Numbered from the stretch's first letter, positions 15,724 to 27,189 are shown. The stretch: 64,000 nucleotides of DNA from Fidelibacterota bacterium (GCA_016845785.1 JAERSH010000013.1:1-64000); one strand, 5' to 3'. Notes: generated by a model from the letters alone, not told the origin. Numbers and translations are program-made.

Positions 15724-17112
15724 TTACTGATGTACCCCTTGCCCAAATGCATCCAGAGCAGCTTCCATCACCGCTTCTGACAAGGTTGGATGGGCATGAA
15801 CCGTCGTGGCAATCTCCTGCCAAGTGGACTCCAAGGCTTTGGCTACACCCAATTCTGCAATCAATTCGGTCGCTTCACTGCCCACAATATGGCACCCCAG
15901 CAATTCACCATATTTCGCATCAAAAATAATTTTTACAAATCCTGTTGAATCTCCCGTGGCCAAGGCTTTTCCACTGGCGCGAAAATCAAATCGTCCAACT
16001 TTAATATCATGGCCTGCTTCTTTTGCCGCCGCTTCCGTTAATCCTAAGGATGCCACTTGAGGCTGACAATATGTACAGCCGGGAATGTTTGAATAATCCA
16101 CGGGATGGGTATCACGGCCGACCGCATGCTCCGCCGCCACATGACCTTGGGCCGATGCCACGTGGGCCAACCAAGGGGGTCCGGACACATCTCCAATGGC
16201 ATAAATATTTGGGACTGAAGTTTGATTGAATTCATTAATGGAAATGGCCCCACGGTCTGTTGTAACGCCAACATCATCTAAGCCTATTTTTTCAATATTC
16301 CCCGTCACACCAACAGCATTCAAGACCACATCCGCATCAATAATCTGTGATTTGCCTCCCTTTTCTGCATGGACCTTTACTTTGGTTTTCAGCTTTTCTA
16401 TCTGAGTGACTTTGGTTGCTGTATAAATTTTGATGCCGGACTTTTTAAAACTTTTTTCTACTTCTTTTGAAACATCCACATCTTCCACGGGAAGGATATT
16501 GGGCATCATTTCAATCAAGTGGACTTCCGTCCCATATTCGTTATAGAAATAGGCAAATTCTGCACCGATGGCACCGGCGCCAATGATAACCATTTTCTTT
16601 GGTGGCGATTTCAAGATCATCGCTTCTTTGGATGTGATCACCTGCTTTCCGTCCGGTTCCATTCCCGGAAAGATCTTTGGCCGCGCGCCTGTGGCAATAA
16701 TAATCTTTTCAGCTTTTACCGATTCCTTCTTTTTCCCTTTTGTCACTTCAATTTCATTGACAGATTTTAACACACCCCTGCCCGCTATGTGGGTAATCTT
16801 ATTTTTCTTCATTAAGAATTCCACCCCTTTAGACAGGCGTTGGGACACATCCCTGCTGCGCTTTATGGTCTTGCCAAAATCCACATCGTATTCTGGGATA
16901 TTGATACCGAATTTTTTGCTGTTTTTTACATAATGGAGTATCTCAGCATTTTTCAGCAGCGCTTTTGTGGGAATGCATCCCCAATTCAGACAGACACCGC
17001 CCAAATTGTCTTCATCGATGATGGCTGTGTTTTGACCCAACTGGGCTGCGCGAATCGCCGCTACATATCCTCCGGGGCCACCCCCTAAAACAACAATATC
17101 AAACTGTGCCAT
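15724..17112 (-). CDS. lpdA: Dihydrolipoamide dehydrogenase (E3)
   Basis: A 462-residue flavoprotein that reoxidises the dihydrolipoyl arm of E2 with NAD+. FAD-binding GGGPGGYVAAIRAA (10-23), redox disulfide Cys41/Cys46 in GGVCLNWGCIPTK, NAD-binding GAGAIGAEFAYFYNEYG, and the C-terminal active-site His441-Glu446 in HAHPTLSEAVME. Length and motifs are standard. It shares the operon with E1 and E2 but is separated from lipB by 58 bases and the inverted repeat. Its start overlaps the preceding gene. Confidence 0.97.
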   Translation of the reverse strand: MAQFDIVVLGGGPGGYVAAIRAAQLGQNTAIIDEDNLGGVCLNWGCIPTKALLKNAEILHYVKNSKKFGINIPEYDVDFGKTIKRSRDVSQRLSKGVEFLMKKNKITHIAGRGVLKSVNEIEVTKGKKKESVKAEKIIIATGARPKIFPGMEPDGKQVITSKEAMILKSPPKKMVIIGAGAIGAEFAYFYNEYGTEVHLIEMMPNILPVEDVDVSKEVEKSFKKSGIKIYTATKVTQIEKLKTKVKVHAEKGGKSQIIDADVVLNAVGVTGNIEKIGLDDVGVTTDRGAISINEFNQTSVPNIYAIGDVSGPPWLAHVASAQGHVAAEHAVGRDTHPVDYSNIPGCTYCQPQVASLGLTEAAAKEAGHDIKVGRFDFRASGKALATGDSTGFVKIIFDAKYGELLGCHIVGSEATELIAELGVAKALESTWQEIATTVHAHPTLSEAVMEAALDAFGQGVHQ

Positions 17113-17425
17113 AATCTCTTTCTACTTTGGCAATGCGCAAATAATAATCTTTATACCACTCTTGAATACCTAAAGTCTGCGCTTTTTGATGTGATGCATT
17201 CTGCTTCCAAGCTTCTATGGATTTCAGATCCTCCCAATAACAAGCAGTGATACCTTGTCCAGCTTCATCTCGCACCGATTCCATGCCGATAAATCCGGGC
17301 TGACCTTTCACCAATTCACCGATTTTTTCACTCATTTTATCATAACCATCATTGGGTTTAATATTTCGCTGTGTGGTAAAAATAGCCACGTAATAGGGCG
17401 ATTCCGGTGTTTGGGTAAAATTCAT
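17099..17425 (-). CDS. Antibiotic biosynthesis monooxygenase (ABM) domain protein
   Basis: A 108-residue single-domain ferredoxin-fold protein. The pattern [10 protein letters not shown]...GYDKM...[15 protein letters not shown], then [19 protein letters not shown] and a [15 protein letters not shown] end, is typical of ABM/YdhR-like proteins that act as small oxygenases or heme-binding proteins. It overlaps folE by 4 bases upstream and lpdA by 14 downstream, so it is tightly coupled. Its substrate is unknown. Confidence 0.8.
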   Translation of the reverse strand: MNFTQTPESPYYVAIFTTQRNIKPNDGYDKMSEKIGELVKGQPGFIGMESVRDEAGQGITACYWEDLKSIEAWKQNASHQKAQTLGIQEWYKDYYLRIAKVERDYGTV

Positions 17426-17985
17426 TTTCCGATAATGCTCAAGAATTCTGCTCGTGTTTCTGCGGACTTCCTGAATTGGCCCAACATAGCAGAAGTGGAT
17501 GCATAACTATTCTGCTTTTCTACACCACGCATCTGCATACATAGGTGACGCCCCTCCATGACTACGGCCACACCCACTGGGTCTAACACTTCTTGGAGTG
17601 TCTCAGCAATTTGAGATGTAAGTCGTTCCTGCAGTTGGAGCCGCCGTGAAAACATATCAATAATCCGTGGAATCTTGGATAATCCGATCACTTTCCCGTT
17701 CGGCAAATAGCCAACGTGTGCTTTCCCGAAAAAAGGAATCATATGATGTTCACACATGGAGAAAAATTCAATATCTCGTACCACCACCATTTCGCTGCAG
17801 TCCTCGTGAAAAACAGCTTCGTTGATGATGTCATCCACATTTGCACGATAACCTTCAGAGAAATATTCCCACGCTTTGGCTACGCGATGAGGTGTTCTTA
17901 TCAACCCTTCACGATTTGGGTCCTCTCCTATCGTTTCTAAAAGATCTTTGGTTAATTTTTCAAGATGATCAATTTTTTCTGTCAT
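17422..17985 (-). CDS. folE: GTP cyclohydrolase I
   Basis: A 187-residue enzyme converting GTP to dihydroneopterin triphosphate, the entry to folate and to queuosine precursors. Zinc ligands Cys78 and His81 (in MCEHHMIPF) and Cys149 are present, as are the [20 protein letters not shown] segment and [12 protein letters not shown]. The neighbours yhhQ and queD suggest that here it feeds queuosine (QueD uses its product). Confidence 0.97.
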   Translation of the reverse strand: MTEKIDHLEKLTKDLLETIGEDPNREGLIRTPHRVAKAWEYFSEGYRANVDDIINEAVFHEDCSEMVVVRDIEFFSMCEHHMIPFFGKAHVGYLPNGKVIGLSKIPRIIDMFSRRLQLQERLTSQIAETLQEVLDPVGVAVVMEGRHLCMQMRGVEKQNSYASTSAMLGQFRKSAETRAEFLSIIGK

Positions 17986-18684
17986 TTATATTGCCTCTTC
18001 TGCAAATGAAAGTTTTTCCCAACCGGATTCGTCCGGATCTTCATGGACCTTATCCTTCAATGCCCATACGCCTAAGTAAAATAAGGGTGTGTCAAATAAG
18101 GCCACCAAAACCTTAAATAAAAATCCGTTCGCCAATAAGGGCCAGAAACGAACCCAATCGATGGCCCCTGCTGTGCATAACAGGATGAGTACAGCCGATG
18201 TATCTACAAGTTGAGAAACTACAGTTGATCCATTATTCCGAAGCCACAAGTGCTTACCTTTCGTAAGGCGTTTCCAAAAATGGAATACGCGAATGTCAAT
18301 GAATTGGGCAGTTAAGTAGGCCACCATGGATGCGAACACGGCCGGGCCGAATAAACCGAACACTTTAGTAAATGTTTCATTATTCACTGGGGACCATTCT
18401 GTCTGGGGGACTGCATTGGCCAACATGACCACGCCCATGACAAAGATCGATGCGATCAATCCGGACAATACCACTTGGTCCGCCTTCTTTTTTCCGTACA
18501 ATTCTGAAATCAGATCCGTCACCAAAAATGTTACGGGATATGGTAGGATACCAACGGACAATTCAAAGGTGTAGAGTCCGAATGGTGTCCATGTAAAGAA
18601 TTTCTGAAAGATGAGATTGGCGCTCACCAGTGAGGCAATGAAAATGCCCGTCAAAATAAGGTAAAGCCGATGTTGAAATTTCAT
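17986..18684 (-). CDS. yhhQ: Queuosine precursor transporter (YhhQ/VUT family)
   Basis: A 232-residue inner-membrane protein with about six hydrophobic segments. Family marks include an aromatic start helix, LPYPVTFLVTDLISELYGKK (about 47-66) and a conserved ..AQFIDIRVFHFWKRLT..HLWLRNNGSTVVSQLVDT stretch. YhhQ proteins import preQ0/preQ1. It abuts queD (shared base at 18684) and folE (no gap), so the cell seems able both to make and to salvage the precursor. Confidence 0.93.
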   Translation of the reverse strand: MKFQHRLYLILTGIFIASLVSANLIFQKFFTWTPFGLYTFELSVGILPYPVTFLVTDLISELYGKKKADQVVLSGLIASIFVMGVVMLANAVPQTEWSPVNNETFTKVFGLFGPAVFASMVAYLTAQFIDIRVFHFWKRLTKGKHLWLRNNGSTVVSQLVDTSAVLILLCTAGAIDWVRFWPLLANGFLFKVLVALFDTPLFYLGVWALKDKVHEDPDESGWEKLSFAEEAI

Positions 18685-19103
18685 TAATGCCCGCTGCCCG
18701 GCCCGTAATAATCTGTAAAAATGGTGGGCGTTTCCCTCAGACGGATGCGGTGGAGATTGGCTCCTTCCAAGCGGTGTTCAATTTGCCCCCAAATAAACTG
18801 GACTAAATTTTCTGAACTGGGCTGTTTATCCGCGAACCAATCCACTTCTTTTTCAAATTGGGTATGATCCAATACGTCCACCACGTGGGTATTCACTATT
18901 TCTTTTAGATGGCCTAAATCAACGATGAATCCCGTTTCAGGGTTCACCTCACCGGTGACCATCACCTCTAATGTATAGTTATGGCCGTGAACCTTTGAGT
19001 CGGGGCCAAATACTTCCCAATTTTTTTCGTCGGACCAATCATCGTGGCCGTACTGGTGGGCCGCATTGAAGTAGAAAACTTTGGTTAAATAGGGATTGCT
19101 CAT
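18684..19103 (-). CDS. queD: 6-carboxy-5,6,7,8-tetrahydropterin synthase
   Basis: A 139-residue T-fold enzyme using dihydroneopterin triphosphate for preQ0 synthesis. Zinc His ligands are His16 (FNAAH), His39 and His41 (VHGHNYTLEV), and the C-terminal RIRLRETPT segment with Glu fits. It is the first gene of the long minus-strand operon reaching to the cytochrome gene. The 125 bases upstream contain a possible promoter (TTGCCA, about 16 bases, TAAATT), and no preQ1 riboswitch pattern was found. Confidence 0.93.
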   Translation of the reverse strand: MSNPYLTKVFYFNAAHQYGHDDWSDEKNWEVFGPDSKVHGHNYTLEVMVTGEVNPETGFIVDLGHLKEIVNTHVVDVLDHTQFEKEVDWFADKQPSSENLVQFIWGQIEHRLEGANLHRIRLRETPTIFTDYYGPGSGH

Positions 19104-19228
19104 TTTTTGTTTGTATGCTACAAATATTATCGAAGGTATAATTTAGGGAATTGCTCTCAGGTGGCAAAACGATTCTATGTATATTTTAAAAGATAATTAA
19201 CCCGAATAATAGGTCAATTTTAAATGGA

Positions 19229-20839
19229 TTAGACTAACACTTCGGCTTTGTCTTTTTGGGGTAAATCCTTTTCCTGACTAAATAAACAATAATTAAAACT
19301 ATCCCGTAGTGCCTGCCAACTGGCTTCAATGATATTTTCAGATACACCTACGGTGGACCAAGACGCTTTTCCGTCACTGCTTTCCACCAAGACACGCACC
19401 TTTGATTCAGTCCCGGCCCGTTCTTCTAAGACGCGGACTTTATAGTCTACCAATTTCACATGGGCGATCTCCGGATAAAATCGAACCAATGCTTTTTTCA
19501 ATGCCAAATTCAAAGCATTTACCGGGCCGACTCCATCGGCAATGGTATGTTCAACATCCCCATCTACAATTACTTTGAGCATGGCATCGGCGTGCTTGTG
19601 ACCGTCTTCATCATAGTTCACATTGATTCGAGAATCCAGCACATCAAAAAAGGGTTTGAAATGGCCCAACTCTTCCTGGAGGATAAGTTCAAATGATGCT
19701 TCTGCCCCATCAAACTGGTAACCCTCATGCTCTAATAATTTTACTCGGTTAACCACTTTTTTTGTTAGTGCTTTATCTCCATTCAATCGAACACCTAATT
19801 CAGATGCCTTAAAGCGCACATTGCTTTGTCCCGAAAGATCTGAAACCAACACTCGCCGTTGCGCCCCCACAACCTCCGGCTCAATATGTTCATACATGGC
19901 GCTGTTCTTTAGTACCGCACTCACATGGATCCCCCCTTTATGGGCAAAGGCGGATCGCCCTACATAAGCGGCCCGCTGATCGGGAGTCAGATTCATCACC
20001 TCTGACACAAAATGAGAGAGAGATGAAAGTTTGGTCAAGTCCAGATCCTGAAAGGATTTCAACTCCAGTTTCAAAATGAGATTAGGAATAATACTTACTA
20101 AGTTGGCATTTCCACAGCGCTCACCTAATCCATTGATGGTCCCTTGCACATGCCTCACCCCTGCCTCAAAAGCAGCAATAGAATTGGACACTGCCAGTTC
20201 ACTGTCATTATGGGCATGAATGCCCAGGGGAACACTTACATCGTTCTTTACGGCCTGAACAATTCCAAAAATTTCTGAGGGTAACGAACCACCGTTTGTA
20301 TCACAAAGCACGATTGTATCGGCTTCGGCATGTTCCGCCGCTTTCACCATGCGGAGGGCAAATTTGGGATCATCCTTATAACCATTAAAGAAATGTTCCG
20401 CATCAAATATGACATGGCGCCCTTCTAATTTTAAAAATCGGATGGATTCATAAATTAACGCCTCATTTTCTGATTCATCCAATTCCAGCCCCATTTCAGA
20501 ATGAAGCTTCCAGGATTTGCCAAATAGAGACACCACCGATGTTTCCGCTTTCAGCAATGCATTTAGGTTGGCATCCGATTCAATTTTATCCGGGAAGCGC
20601 GCCGTAGAACCAAATGCACAAATGCGTGCATTGGAAAAGGTCTCATTTTGGATCCGCTGAAAAAATGCTTCATCCTTTGGATTGCTCCCGGGCCAACCAC
20701 CTTCGATAAAATCCACACCGAATTCATCTAAGCGCAGAGCGATTCTCACCTTATCCTCAACGGATAGATTCACCCCTTCCCCTTGGGTGCCATCCCTCAA
20801 GGTAGTATCAAAAATTTCAAATGTGTTGGCGTTCGTCAA
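19229..20839 (-). CDS. cimA: (R)-citramalate synthase
   Basis: A 536-residue LeuA-family enzyme condensing pyruvate and acetyl-CoA to citramalate, which leads to 2-oxobutyrate and isoleucine without threonine. [13 protein letters not shown] (11-23) replaces the DGEQAPG of LeuA, and the segments [10 protein letters not shown] and [13 protein letters not shown] are as in CimA. The C-terminal LeuA regulatory dimer domain (about 400-520) suggests isoleucine feedback control. The start is TTG, overlapping the leuD stop, with GAGGA upstream. It is the last gene of the ilv-leu operon. A LeuA proper sits three genes upstream, so two related synthases share the operon. Confidence 0.93.
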   Translation of the reverse strand: MTNANTFEIFDTTLRDGTQGEGVNLSVEDKVRIALRLDEFGVDFIEGGWPGSNPKDEAFFQRIQNETFSNARICAFGSTARFPDKIESDANLNALLKAETSVVSLFGKSWKLHSEMGLELDESENEALIYESIRFLKLEGRHVIFDAEHFFNGYKDDPKFALRMVKAAEHAEADTIVLCDTNGGSLPSEIFGIVQAVKNDVSVPLGIHAHNDSELAVSNSIAAFEAGVRHVQGTINGLGERCGNANLVSIIPNLILKLELKSFQDLDLTKLSSLSHFVSEVMNLTPDQRAAYVGRSAFAHKGGIHVSAVLKNSAMYEHIEPEVVGAQRRVLVSDLSGQSNVRFKASELGVRLNGDKALTKKVVNRVKLLEHEGYQFDGAEASFELILQEELGHFKPFFDVLDSRINVNYDEDGHKHADAMLKVIVDGDVEHTIADGVGPVNALNLALKKALVRFYPEIAHVKLVDYKVRVLEERAGTESKVRVLVESSDGKASWSTVGVSENIIEASWQALRDSFNYCLFSQEKDLPQKDKAEVLV

Positions 20840-21486
20840 AGGACCAATTCCTCAAAAACCCATGGGTTCGATTGCCGATGCCTCGTTTCAAACCCTTCAA
20901 TCTTTTCTTTCATTTCCAGCGTTTGACCAATTTCATCCAATCCATTTTGGAGGCAAAACTTTTTATAAGTATCCAATTCAAAAGATATGGATTCACCGCC
21001 AGGGAGTTGAATGGTTTGCCCTTCAAGGTCAACGGATAGATTGAAGCCCGGTGTATCTTTTACTTTTTGAAATAGATCATTCACTACCGATTTGTCCAAC
21101 ACGATTGGAAGAATACCATTCTTGAAGCAGTTATTGTAAAATATGTCCGCAAAACTGGGCGCAATGATGGCACGAAAGCCAAAATCCTGGATGGCCCAAG
21201 GGGCATGTTCCCGACTGGAACCGCATCCAAAATTTTCCTTAGTCAATAAAATTGAAGCACCCAGATATCGATCCTGATTCAATACAAAATCCTGATTCAG
21301 AGGCCGACTTTCGCAAGGCATCCCCGGCTCACCTTTATCCAGATAACGCCACTCATCAAAAAGGTTGGGACCAAAACCCGTCCGCTTGATGGATTTCAAA
21401 AACTGCTTTGGAATGATGGCATCCGTATCAACGTTTGCCCGATCAATGGGAGCAACGAGTCCGGTGAAATTTGAAAATTTTTCCAT
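20836..21486 (-). CDS. leuD: 3-isopropylmalate dehydratase, small subunit
   Basis: A 216-residue swivel subunit of isopropylmalate isomerase. The conserved N-terminal [18 protein letters not shown] (about 14-31) and [13 protein letters not shown] (about 87-99) are present. It pairs with LeuC, encoded 2 bases upstream, and the same pair may also serve citramalate isomerisation for CimA. It overlaps the cimA start. Confidence 0.97.
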   Translation of the reverse strand: MEKFSNFTGLVAPIDRANVDTDAIIPKQFLKSIKRTGFGPNLFDEWRYLDKGEPGMPCESRPLNQDFVLNQDRYLGASILLTKENFGCGSSREHAPWAIQDFGFRAIIAPSFADIFYNNCFKNGILPIVLDKSVVNDLFQKVKDTPGFNLSVDLEGQTIQLPGGESISFELDTYKKFCLQNGLDEIGQTLEMKEKIEGFETRHRQSNPWVFEELVL

Positions 21487-21488
21487 AA

Positions 21489-22883
21489 TTACGCAGCCTC
21501 CAACATTTCACGCACATCTACAAAATGGCCATGAATGGCCGCTGCTGCTGCCATAATTGGACTCACCAAATGGGTTCTGCCCCCTTGACCCTGACGTCCT
21601 TCAAAATTTCGATTGGATGTAGAAGCACACCGTTCGCCCGGTTCCAATCGATCTGCATTCATGGCCAAACACATAGAACATCCCGGTTCGCGCCATTCAA
21701 ATCCTGCATCTTCAAATACACGGTCCAAACCCTCAGCCTCGGCCTGATCTTTTACCTCTCCCGAGCCCGGCACTACCATGGCCAATTTAATATTCTCAGC
21801 CACACGGTTTCCTTTTACCACTTCTGCTGCTGCCCGTAAATCCTCAATCCGTGAATTGGTACATGAGCCAATAAACACCTTATCCAATTTATAATCGGAT
21901 AGAGATCCACCATCGGATAGTCCCATATAATCCAAGGCATTATCAATGCCATTTTTACCGGAAGTTGGAATCGCATCACCCACATCCATTCCCATTTCCG
22001 GAGATGTACCCCAAGTGATTTGAGGATTAATGCTGTCCGCATCCAATTCGATTACCGAATCGAATTCAGCATCTTCATCTGATTTAAGTGCTTTCCAATA
22101 TTGAACGGCTTGAGTCCATAATTCACCCTTAGGTGAAAATGGCCGCCCCTTCACATATTCAATCGTTTTATCATCCACGGCAATGAGTCCCGCCCGGGCG
22201 CCCGCTTCAATGGCCATATTGCAAACCGTCATTCGTCCTTCCATGGATAGAGATTCAATCATGCTCCCTCCAAATTCGATGGTATGGCCCGTACCGCCGG
22301 CCGTACCGATTTTTTTGATGATGGCCAAAACAAGATCTTTCGCAGTCACCCCCATTTGCAATTGACCATCCACCTTTATCAGCATATTTTTTGATTTTTT
22401 CTGAATCAAACATTGGGTAGCTAGAACGTGCTCCACCTCAGAAGTACCGATACCAAATGCCAAAGCGCCCAGTGCGCCGTGGGTTGCTGTGTGGGAATCG
22501 CCACATACTATTGTCATTCCGGGGAGGGTTGCCCCTTGCTCCGGACCAACCACGTGGACGATCCCTTGGCGAACGTCATCCATGGGAATGTAGGGAACAT
22601 CGAAGGATTTACAATTTTCAACCAAGGTTTCCACTTGGAGGGCAGACACCGGATCGGCAATTCCTTGGTCACGGTTTTCAGTTGGGATGTTATGGTCTGC
22701 CACTGCCAGGTTTGCAGAGGTTCGCCATGGTGTTCGATTGGCCATTCGCAGACCTTCAAATGCCTGTGGAGACGTCACCTCATGGACCAATTGCCTATCA
22801 ATGTACAGGAGTGAATTCCCATTATCGTCTGCATGGACCAAATGGGCATCCCACAATTTATCGTAAAGCGTTTTTCCTGCCAT
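21489..22883 (-). CDS. leuC: 3-isopropylmalate dehydratase, large subunit
   Basis: A 464-residue aconitase-family subunit carrying a [4Fe-4S] cluster. Cluster Cys occur in FIGSCTNSR and in GCSMCLAMN. The N-terminal [17 protein letters not shown] and [13 protein letters not shown] are standard. Length is normal. It converts 2- to 3-isopropylmalate with LeuD. Confidence 0.98.
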   Translation of the reverse strand: MAGKTLYDKLWDAHLVHADDNGNSLLYIDRQLVHEVTSPQAFEGLRMANRTPWRTSANLAVADHNIPTENRDQGIADPVSALQVETLVENCKSFDVPYIPMDDVRQGIVHVVGPEQGATLPGMTIVCGDSHTATHGALGALAFGIGTSEVEHVLATQCLIQKKSKNMLIKVDGQLQMGVTAKDLVLAIIKKIGTAGGTGHTIEFGGSMIESLSMEGRMTVCNMAIEAGARAGLIAVDDKTIEYVKGRPFSPKGELWTQAVQYWKALKSDEDAEFDSVIELDADSINPQITWGTSPEMGMDVGDAIPTSGKNGIDNALDYMGLSDGGSLSDYKLDKVFIGSCTNSRIEDLRAAAEVVKGNRVAENIKLAMVVPGSGEVKDQAEAEGLDRVFEDAGFEWREPGCSMCLAMNADRLEPGERCASTSNRNFEGRQGQGGRTHLVSPIMAAAAAIHGHFVDVREMLEAA

Positions 22884-22884
22884 G

Positions 22885-24453
22885 TTATGGTGCCGTCACT
22901 GCATCAAGCAGTTCTTCTACCTCTCCTTGGATACTGTACTCATTAATGGCTTGGAGATAGGCCATGGCGCTGGCTTCTACAATATCCGTGGAAACGCCCC
23001 GCCCGGAAAAGGATTTTGTACCATTTTTCAATCGGAGATGGGCCTCACCCTGGGCTGAACGCCCAACCGTCACGGATCGAACCTGATACGATTCAATATG
23101 GAATTTCGAATTCAATGCACGGTCAATGGCATTGAAACAGGCATCCACAGGACCATCACCCGTGGCCGACTCTTCTACCAGTTTTTCATTCGATTTGATT
23201 CGAACAGTTGCGGTGGGAATCGTAGTTGTCCCAATATTCACGTGAAGGTAATCCAGAAAATGTCGGTAATCCTTTTGAGCCACTTCTTGTCCCATCAAAA
23301 GGCGAAGGTCATCATCAAATACTTCTTTTTTCTTATCGGCCAATTCAAGGAATCGCTCATAGATGGAATTCAATTCTTCCTCTGATGGGTCGAATCCAAT
23401 CGCCTTCAATCGTGAGATCAATCCATGGCGGCCTGAATGGCGGCCTAAAACAATTTTTGATTCCTGTACACCCACTACTTCCGGATCCATGATTTCGTAG
23501 GTTTTATTGTCCTTCAGCATACCATCCTGATGAATCCCCGATTCATGGGCAAAGGCATTTTCACCCACAATAGCCTTGTTGGGTTGGACGACCATTCCCG
23601 TGAAAGACGACACCATACGACTGGCATTAAAAATTTCGGATGTATTTATATTTGTCTCTACATCCCACAGGTCTTCCCGAACCTTTATGGCCATGGCGAT
23701 TTCTTCTAAAGAAGCATTTCCAGCCCGTTCGCCGATGCCATTGATGGTGCATTCCACCTGTCGAGCCCCATTGGACACAGCTGACAGAGAGTTTGCCACA
23801 GCCAATCCAAGATCGTTATGACAATGAACGCTGATCACCGCATCATCAATATTGGACACACGGCTTTTTAATTCGGCAATTTTTGCACCGAATTCAAGGG
23901 GCATAGTATATCCCGTGGTATCCGGAATATTCACCGTAGTGGCACCAGCGGCGATTACTGCTTCCACAATTTCCGATAGATAACCAATGTCAGTTCGCCC
24001 CGCATCTTCCGGAGAGAACTCCACATCATTCGTGTAAGTCTTGGCCAAGGCTACCGCATCGCAGGAAAGTTTCAGAATATGTTGGCGCTTTTCTTCCAGC
24101 GTTTTTCCATAACGATCACTGCCGAACTTGCCCATCATGTGGATATCCGATGTCCCAGCAAATGTATGAATCCGAAATGTGTCCGCATGCTTCAAAGCAT
24201 CGTAAGCGGCTTTTACATCTTTCTCTACCGTCCGCGCCAATCCGGCTACCACCGTATCCACAGCATCAGCGATCCGCTGAACTGCGTCAAACTGGACTTT
24301 CGATGAAACGGGATAGCCTGCCTCAATCACATCCACATTCAGTTTGTTGAGTTGTTTGGCAATTTCAATTTTCTCCACCAAGTTCAAAGAACAGCCCGGC
24401 GCTTGTTCTCCATCCCGGAGAGTGGTATCAAAAATGACTACTTTATCCTTCAT
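22885..24453 (-). CDS. leuA: 2-isopropylmalate synthase
   Basis: A 522-residue first enzyme of leucine synthesis (2-oxoisovalerate plus acetyl-CoA). [16 protein letters not shown] (8-23), metal His in [15 protein letters not shown], and [13 protein letters not shown] are standard. The C-terminal regulatory domain (about 395-515) is complete, so leucine feedback inhibition is expected. It overlaps leuB by 11 bases. Confidence 0.97.
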   Translation of the reverse strand: MKDKVVIFDTTLRDGEQAPGCSLNLVEKIEIAKQLNKLNVDVIEAGYPVSSKVQFDAVQRIADAVDTVVAGLARTVEKDVKAAYDALKHADTFRIHTFAGTSDIHMMGKFGSDRYGKTLEEKRQHILKLSCDAVALAKTYTNDVEFSPEDAGRTDIGYLSEIVEAVIAAGATTVNIPDTTGYTMPLEFGAKIAELKSRVSNIDDAVISVHCHNDLGLAVANSLSAVSNGARQVECTINGIGERAGNASLEEIAMAIKVREDLWDVETNINTSEIFNASRMVSSFTGMVVQPNKAIVGENAFAHESGIHQDGMLKDNKTYEIMDPEVVGVQESKIVLGRHSGRHGLISRLKAIGFDPSEEELNSIYERFLELADKKKEVFDDDLRLLMGQEVAQKDYRHFLDYLHVNIGTTTIPTATVRIKSNEKLVEESATGDGPVDACFNAIDRALNSKFHIESYQVRSVTVGRSAQGEAHLRLKNGTKSFSGRGVSTDIVEASAMAYLQAINEYSIQGEVEELLDAVTAP

Positions 24454-25552
24454 AAGACATCCTTACCATTTCAATAATCGTACCCGATTTATCTGAACAT
24501 TTTTCCAAAATGAGATCCCGCATACCAGTGGTGCTCACAAGGGAAGTATTTCGGGTGGCAATATCCTCCGTACGAAAACCCAGTTCTAACACTTCACTGA
24601 TGGCATCGTAGACCATGGCCGCTGCTTCGGGCATATCAAACGTGTAATCCAGCATCATGGCCACAGAACCGATCATAGCCAATGGATTGGCCTTGTTCTT
24701 GCCAGCGATTTCCGGCGCCGTACCATGCACCGGTTCATACATGGCATGTTTCTCACCAAGGCTTGCTGATGGGAGCATACCGAGACTGCCTGTGATCATG
24801 GCTGAAATATCGCTCAGTATATCGCCAAAAAGATTTTGGGTAACAATTACATCAAACTGTTTTGGATCCCGAACCAATTGCATGGCCGCATTATCCACAT
24901 ACATTTCGTTTAAGAATACATCAGAGTATTCTTTGTGAACTTCTTCCACCACATCCCGCCAGAATTGGGAACTTTCCAATACATTGGCCTTGTGGACTGA
25001 TGTGACACGGTTGTCCCGTTTTCGTGCCAGTTCAAATGCAGTCCGGGCAATTCGCTCCACTTCATGTTTTGAGTAGGTCAGCGTATTCCATGCTTTATCT
25101 TCATCCATGCCTCTCGGCTGACCAAAATATATCCCGCCTGTTAATTCCCGCACCACCATTACATCTGCTTTTCGGATGACGCTTGGTCGCAATGACGACG
25201 CATCCAAAAGGGCATTGTAAATTTTTGCAGGACGGAGATTGGCATAGAGGCCTAAGACTTCTCTTAATTTTAACAATCCAGCTTCCGGTTTTTTATCGTG
25301 AGGCTGATCATCCCATTTCGGACCGCCCACTGCACCCAATAATACTGCATCCGATTGTTTACATTTTTTTAGCGTTTCATCCGTAACAGGGACGCCGTGC
25401 TTATCGATGGAACACCCACCAAATAATGCTTCATCATAATCAAATTGCACGTTGAAATCCTGCCCCACCAAATCGAGAACAGATAGGGCCGCATCCATGA
25501 TTTCAGGGCCAATGCCGTCTCCGGGCAATACAGTTAAATGATAAGATTTCAT
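24443..25552 (-). CDS. leuB: 3-isopropylmalate dehydrogenase
   Basis: A 369-residue NAD-dependent oxidative decarboxylase in leucine synthesis. PGDGIGPEIMDAAL (10-23), the LLGAVGGPKWD loop, RELTGGIYFGQPRG and a GTAPEIAGKNKANP C-terminal signature identify the decarboxylating family, and the LLKLREVLGLYANLRP segment matches LeuB rather than isocitrate dehydrogenase. Confidence 0.97.
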   Translation of the reverse strand: MKSYHLTVLPGDGIGPEIMDAALSVLDLVGQDFNVQFDYDEALFGGCSIDKHGVPVTDETLKKCKQSDAVLLGAVGGPKWDDQPHDKKPEAGLLKLREVLGLYANLRPAKIYNALLDASSLRPSVIRKADVMVVRELTGGIYFGQPRGMDEDKAWNTLTYSKHEVERIARTAFELARKRDNRVTSVHKANVLESSQFWRDVVEEVHKEYSDVFLNEMYVDNAAMQLVRDPKQFDVIVTQNLFGDILSDISAMITGSLGMLPSASLGEKHAMYEPVHGTAPEIAGKNKANPLAMIGSVAMMLDYTFDMPEAAAMVYDAISEVLELGFRTEDIATRNTSLVSTTGMRDLILEKCSDKSGTIIEMVRMSYEG

Positions 25553-25568
25553 TTTTTCATTCCTTGAA

Positions 25569-26612
25569 TTAAAGGTTTTCCGGTCTTAATGGGCGCAACT
25601 GCTTTCCGGCTTGCCACATTTCTTGATTATTGACCGCCGCCAATTCTTTTTCTAATTGTTCACGGTAGTCCGGTTTTGAATTGGTTTCAATGGATATTCT
25701 TGCCTCTTCGCCACTCAACACACTTTGATAACATTCTTCAATGACAGGTTTCAACGAATCCTTGAATTTGGGTGCCCAATCTAATGCACCACGTTGTGCG
25801 GTTGTTGAACAGTTGGCATACATCCAATCCATTCCATTTTCTGCCACCAGTGGATAAAGGCTTTGGAGCGCTTCTTCAATGGTTTCGTTATAGGCTTCTG
25901 ATGGAGAGTGACCATGTTCTCGAAGCACTTCATACTGGGCTAAAAATGCACCTTGAAGGAGGCCCATTAATACACAGCGTTCGCCTGTAAGGTCGCTATG
26001 GACTTCCTTTTCAAATGTGGTTTCAAATAAATGACCAGAACCAAAGGCAAAGGCAGTGGCGATACAGCGATCTTTTGCATTGCCCGTATAATCCTGATGA
26101 ATGGCAAATGATGCATTAATACCACGACCATCCAAAAAATGATTCCGAACCGTAAGACCACTTCCTTTCGGTGCGACCAAAATTACATCCACATTTTCTG
26201 GGGGAACAATTTGGGTGTCTTCGTGAAAAACGACGCCAAAACCATGGGAAAAATAAATGGCATCCCCATCATTTAGATTCGCCTTCACCATGGGCCATAA
26301 TTGAATTTGGGCTGCATCTGAAACTAAAAATTGAATGATTTTTCCACGCTGAGTTGCTTCTTCAAGCTCAAATAAATTTTCTCCTTCAACCCATCCATCA
26401 GCCAAGGCATTTTCCCAACTTTTTCCTCGACGCAATCCTAAAATCACATTAAACCCCTGATCCCGCATATTGAGGCCTTGTCCTCGTCCCTGAGGGCCGT
26501 AACCCAAAATAGCAGTTACATCATTTTTTAAAATGTTTTTACATTTTTCGATGGGGTAATCGGATCGCTCCACAATAGTTTCATGGTGTCCGTTGATATT
26601 GATTTCTTTCAT
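25569..26612 (-). CDS. ilvC: Ketol-acid reductoisomerase
   Basis: A 347-residue NADPH-dependent enzyme that rearranges and reduces acetolactate or acetohydroxybutyrate. The Rossmann loop AILGYGPQGRGQGLNMRDQG (about 34-53) is followed by GLRRGKSWENA, whose basic residues fit NADPH use. A knotted C-terminal domain follows with SDLTGERCVLMG. The GPQGRGQ loop resembles the form seen in Bacteroidota-like genomes. Confidence 0.95.
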   Translation of the reverse strand: MKEININGHHETIVERSDYPIEKCKNILKNDVTAILGYGPQGRGQGLNMRDQGFNVILGLRRGKSWENALADGWVEGENLFELEEATQRGKIIQFLVSDAAQIQLWPMVKANLNDGDAIYFSHGFGVVFHEDTQIVPPENVDVILVAPKGSGLTVRNHFLDGRGINASFAIHQDYTGNAKDRCIATAFAFGSGHLFETTFEKEVHSDLTGERCVLMGLLQGAFLAQYEVLREHGHSPSEAYNETIEEALQSLYPLVAENGMDWMYANCSTTAQRGALDWAPKFKDSLKPVIEECYQSVLSGEEARISIETNSKPDYREQLEKELAAVNNQEMWQAGKQLRPLRPENL

Positions 26613-26625
26613 GGTTTTTAATTCC

Positions 26626-27189
26626 TTAATTATGATATGTGTGAATTTGCTCCGGCTGCCAATTTACTTCTTCAGCCGTTGCATTAATTTTTTCAGATGA
26701 TACTTTGTGGGTTCTTCCCCGGCGCATAGACATTTTTCCTGTGCGCATGATTTCGGAAATATTGAATGGTGCTAAAGATTCAACCAATTCGTCAATGACT
26801 TCTTTTTCGTCCGCTGTTTCAATGATGACTGTATCCAATCCCATATCCACGATACGGGCGCCAAATTTTTTCACCAATTGATTCAATTCATTTAATTTAT
26901 CCGGGCCAGCCTGAACCTTGATAAAAATAAATTCCCGCGTGACGCAGGCCAATTCAGATACATCTTTTACAGCCACCACATTCACCAGATTCAATAAATT
27001 GAAATAAATATTCCCTCTTTTGCGCCTATCCACTTCATTGGCTACGATGGTCATCCGACTGATGCCAGATGTTTCGCTCTTTCCAACTACGAGGCTTTCT
27101 ATATTAAAATTTCTTCGGCGAAATAAACTGGCAATCCGATTCAACACACCTGGTTTATCTTCAACTAAAGCGATTAATGTCTGTTTCAT
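26626..27189 (-). CDS. ilvN: Acetolactate synthase, regulatory subunit
   Basis: A 187-residue ACT-domain protein. MKQTLIALVEDKPGVLNRI opens the first ACT domain (1-80), with the valine-binding loop region and SLVVGKSETSGISRMTIV. A second ACT-like domain spans about 85-160. It activates IlvB and confers valine feedback. It overlaps ilvB by 4 bases. Confidence 0.95.
   Translation of the reverse strand: MKQTLIALVEDKPGVLNRIASLFRRRNFNIESLVVGKSETSGISRMTIVANEVDRRKRGNIYFNLLNLVNVVAVKDVSELACVTREFIFIKVQAGPDKLNELNQLVKKFGARIVDMGLDTVIIETADEKEVIDELVESLAPFNISEIMRTGKMSMRRGRTHKVSSEKINATAEEVNWQPEQIHTYHN

Noticed and set aside
19104-19228. preQ1 riboswitch before queD
   Set aside because: The short C-rich loop and A-rich tail of preQ1 switches are not seen in this stretch.
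22457-22960. 167-residue plus-strand frame opposite leuC and the leuA end
   Set aside because: Arg/Pro/His-rich with no domain pattern, fully antisense to two certain genes.
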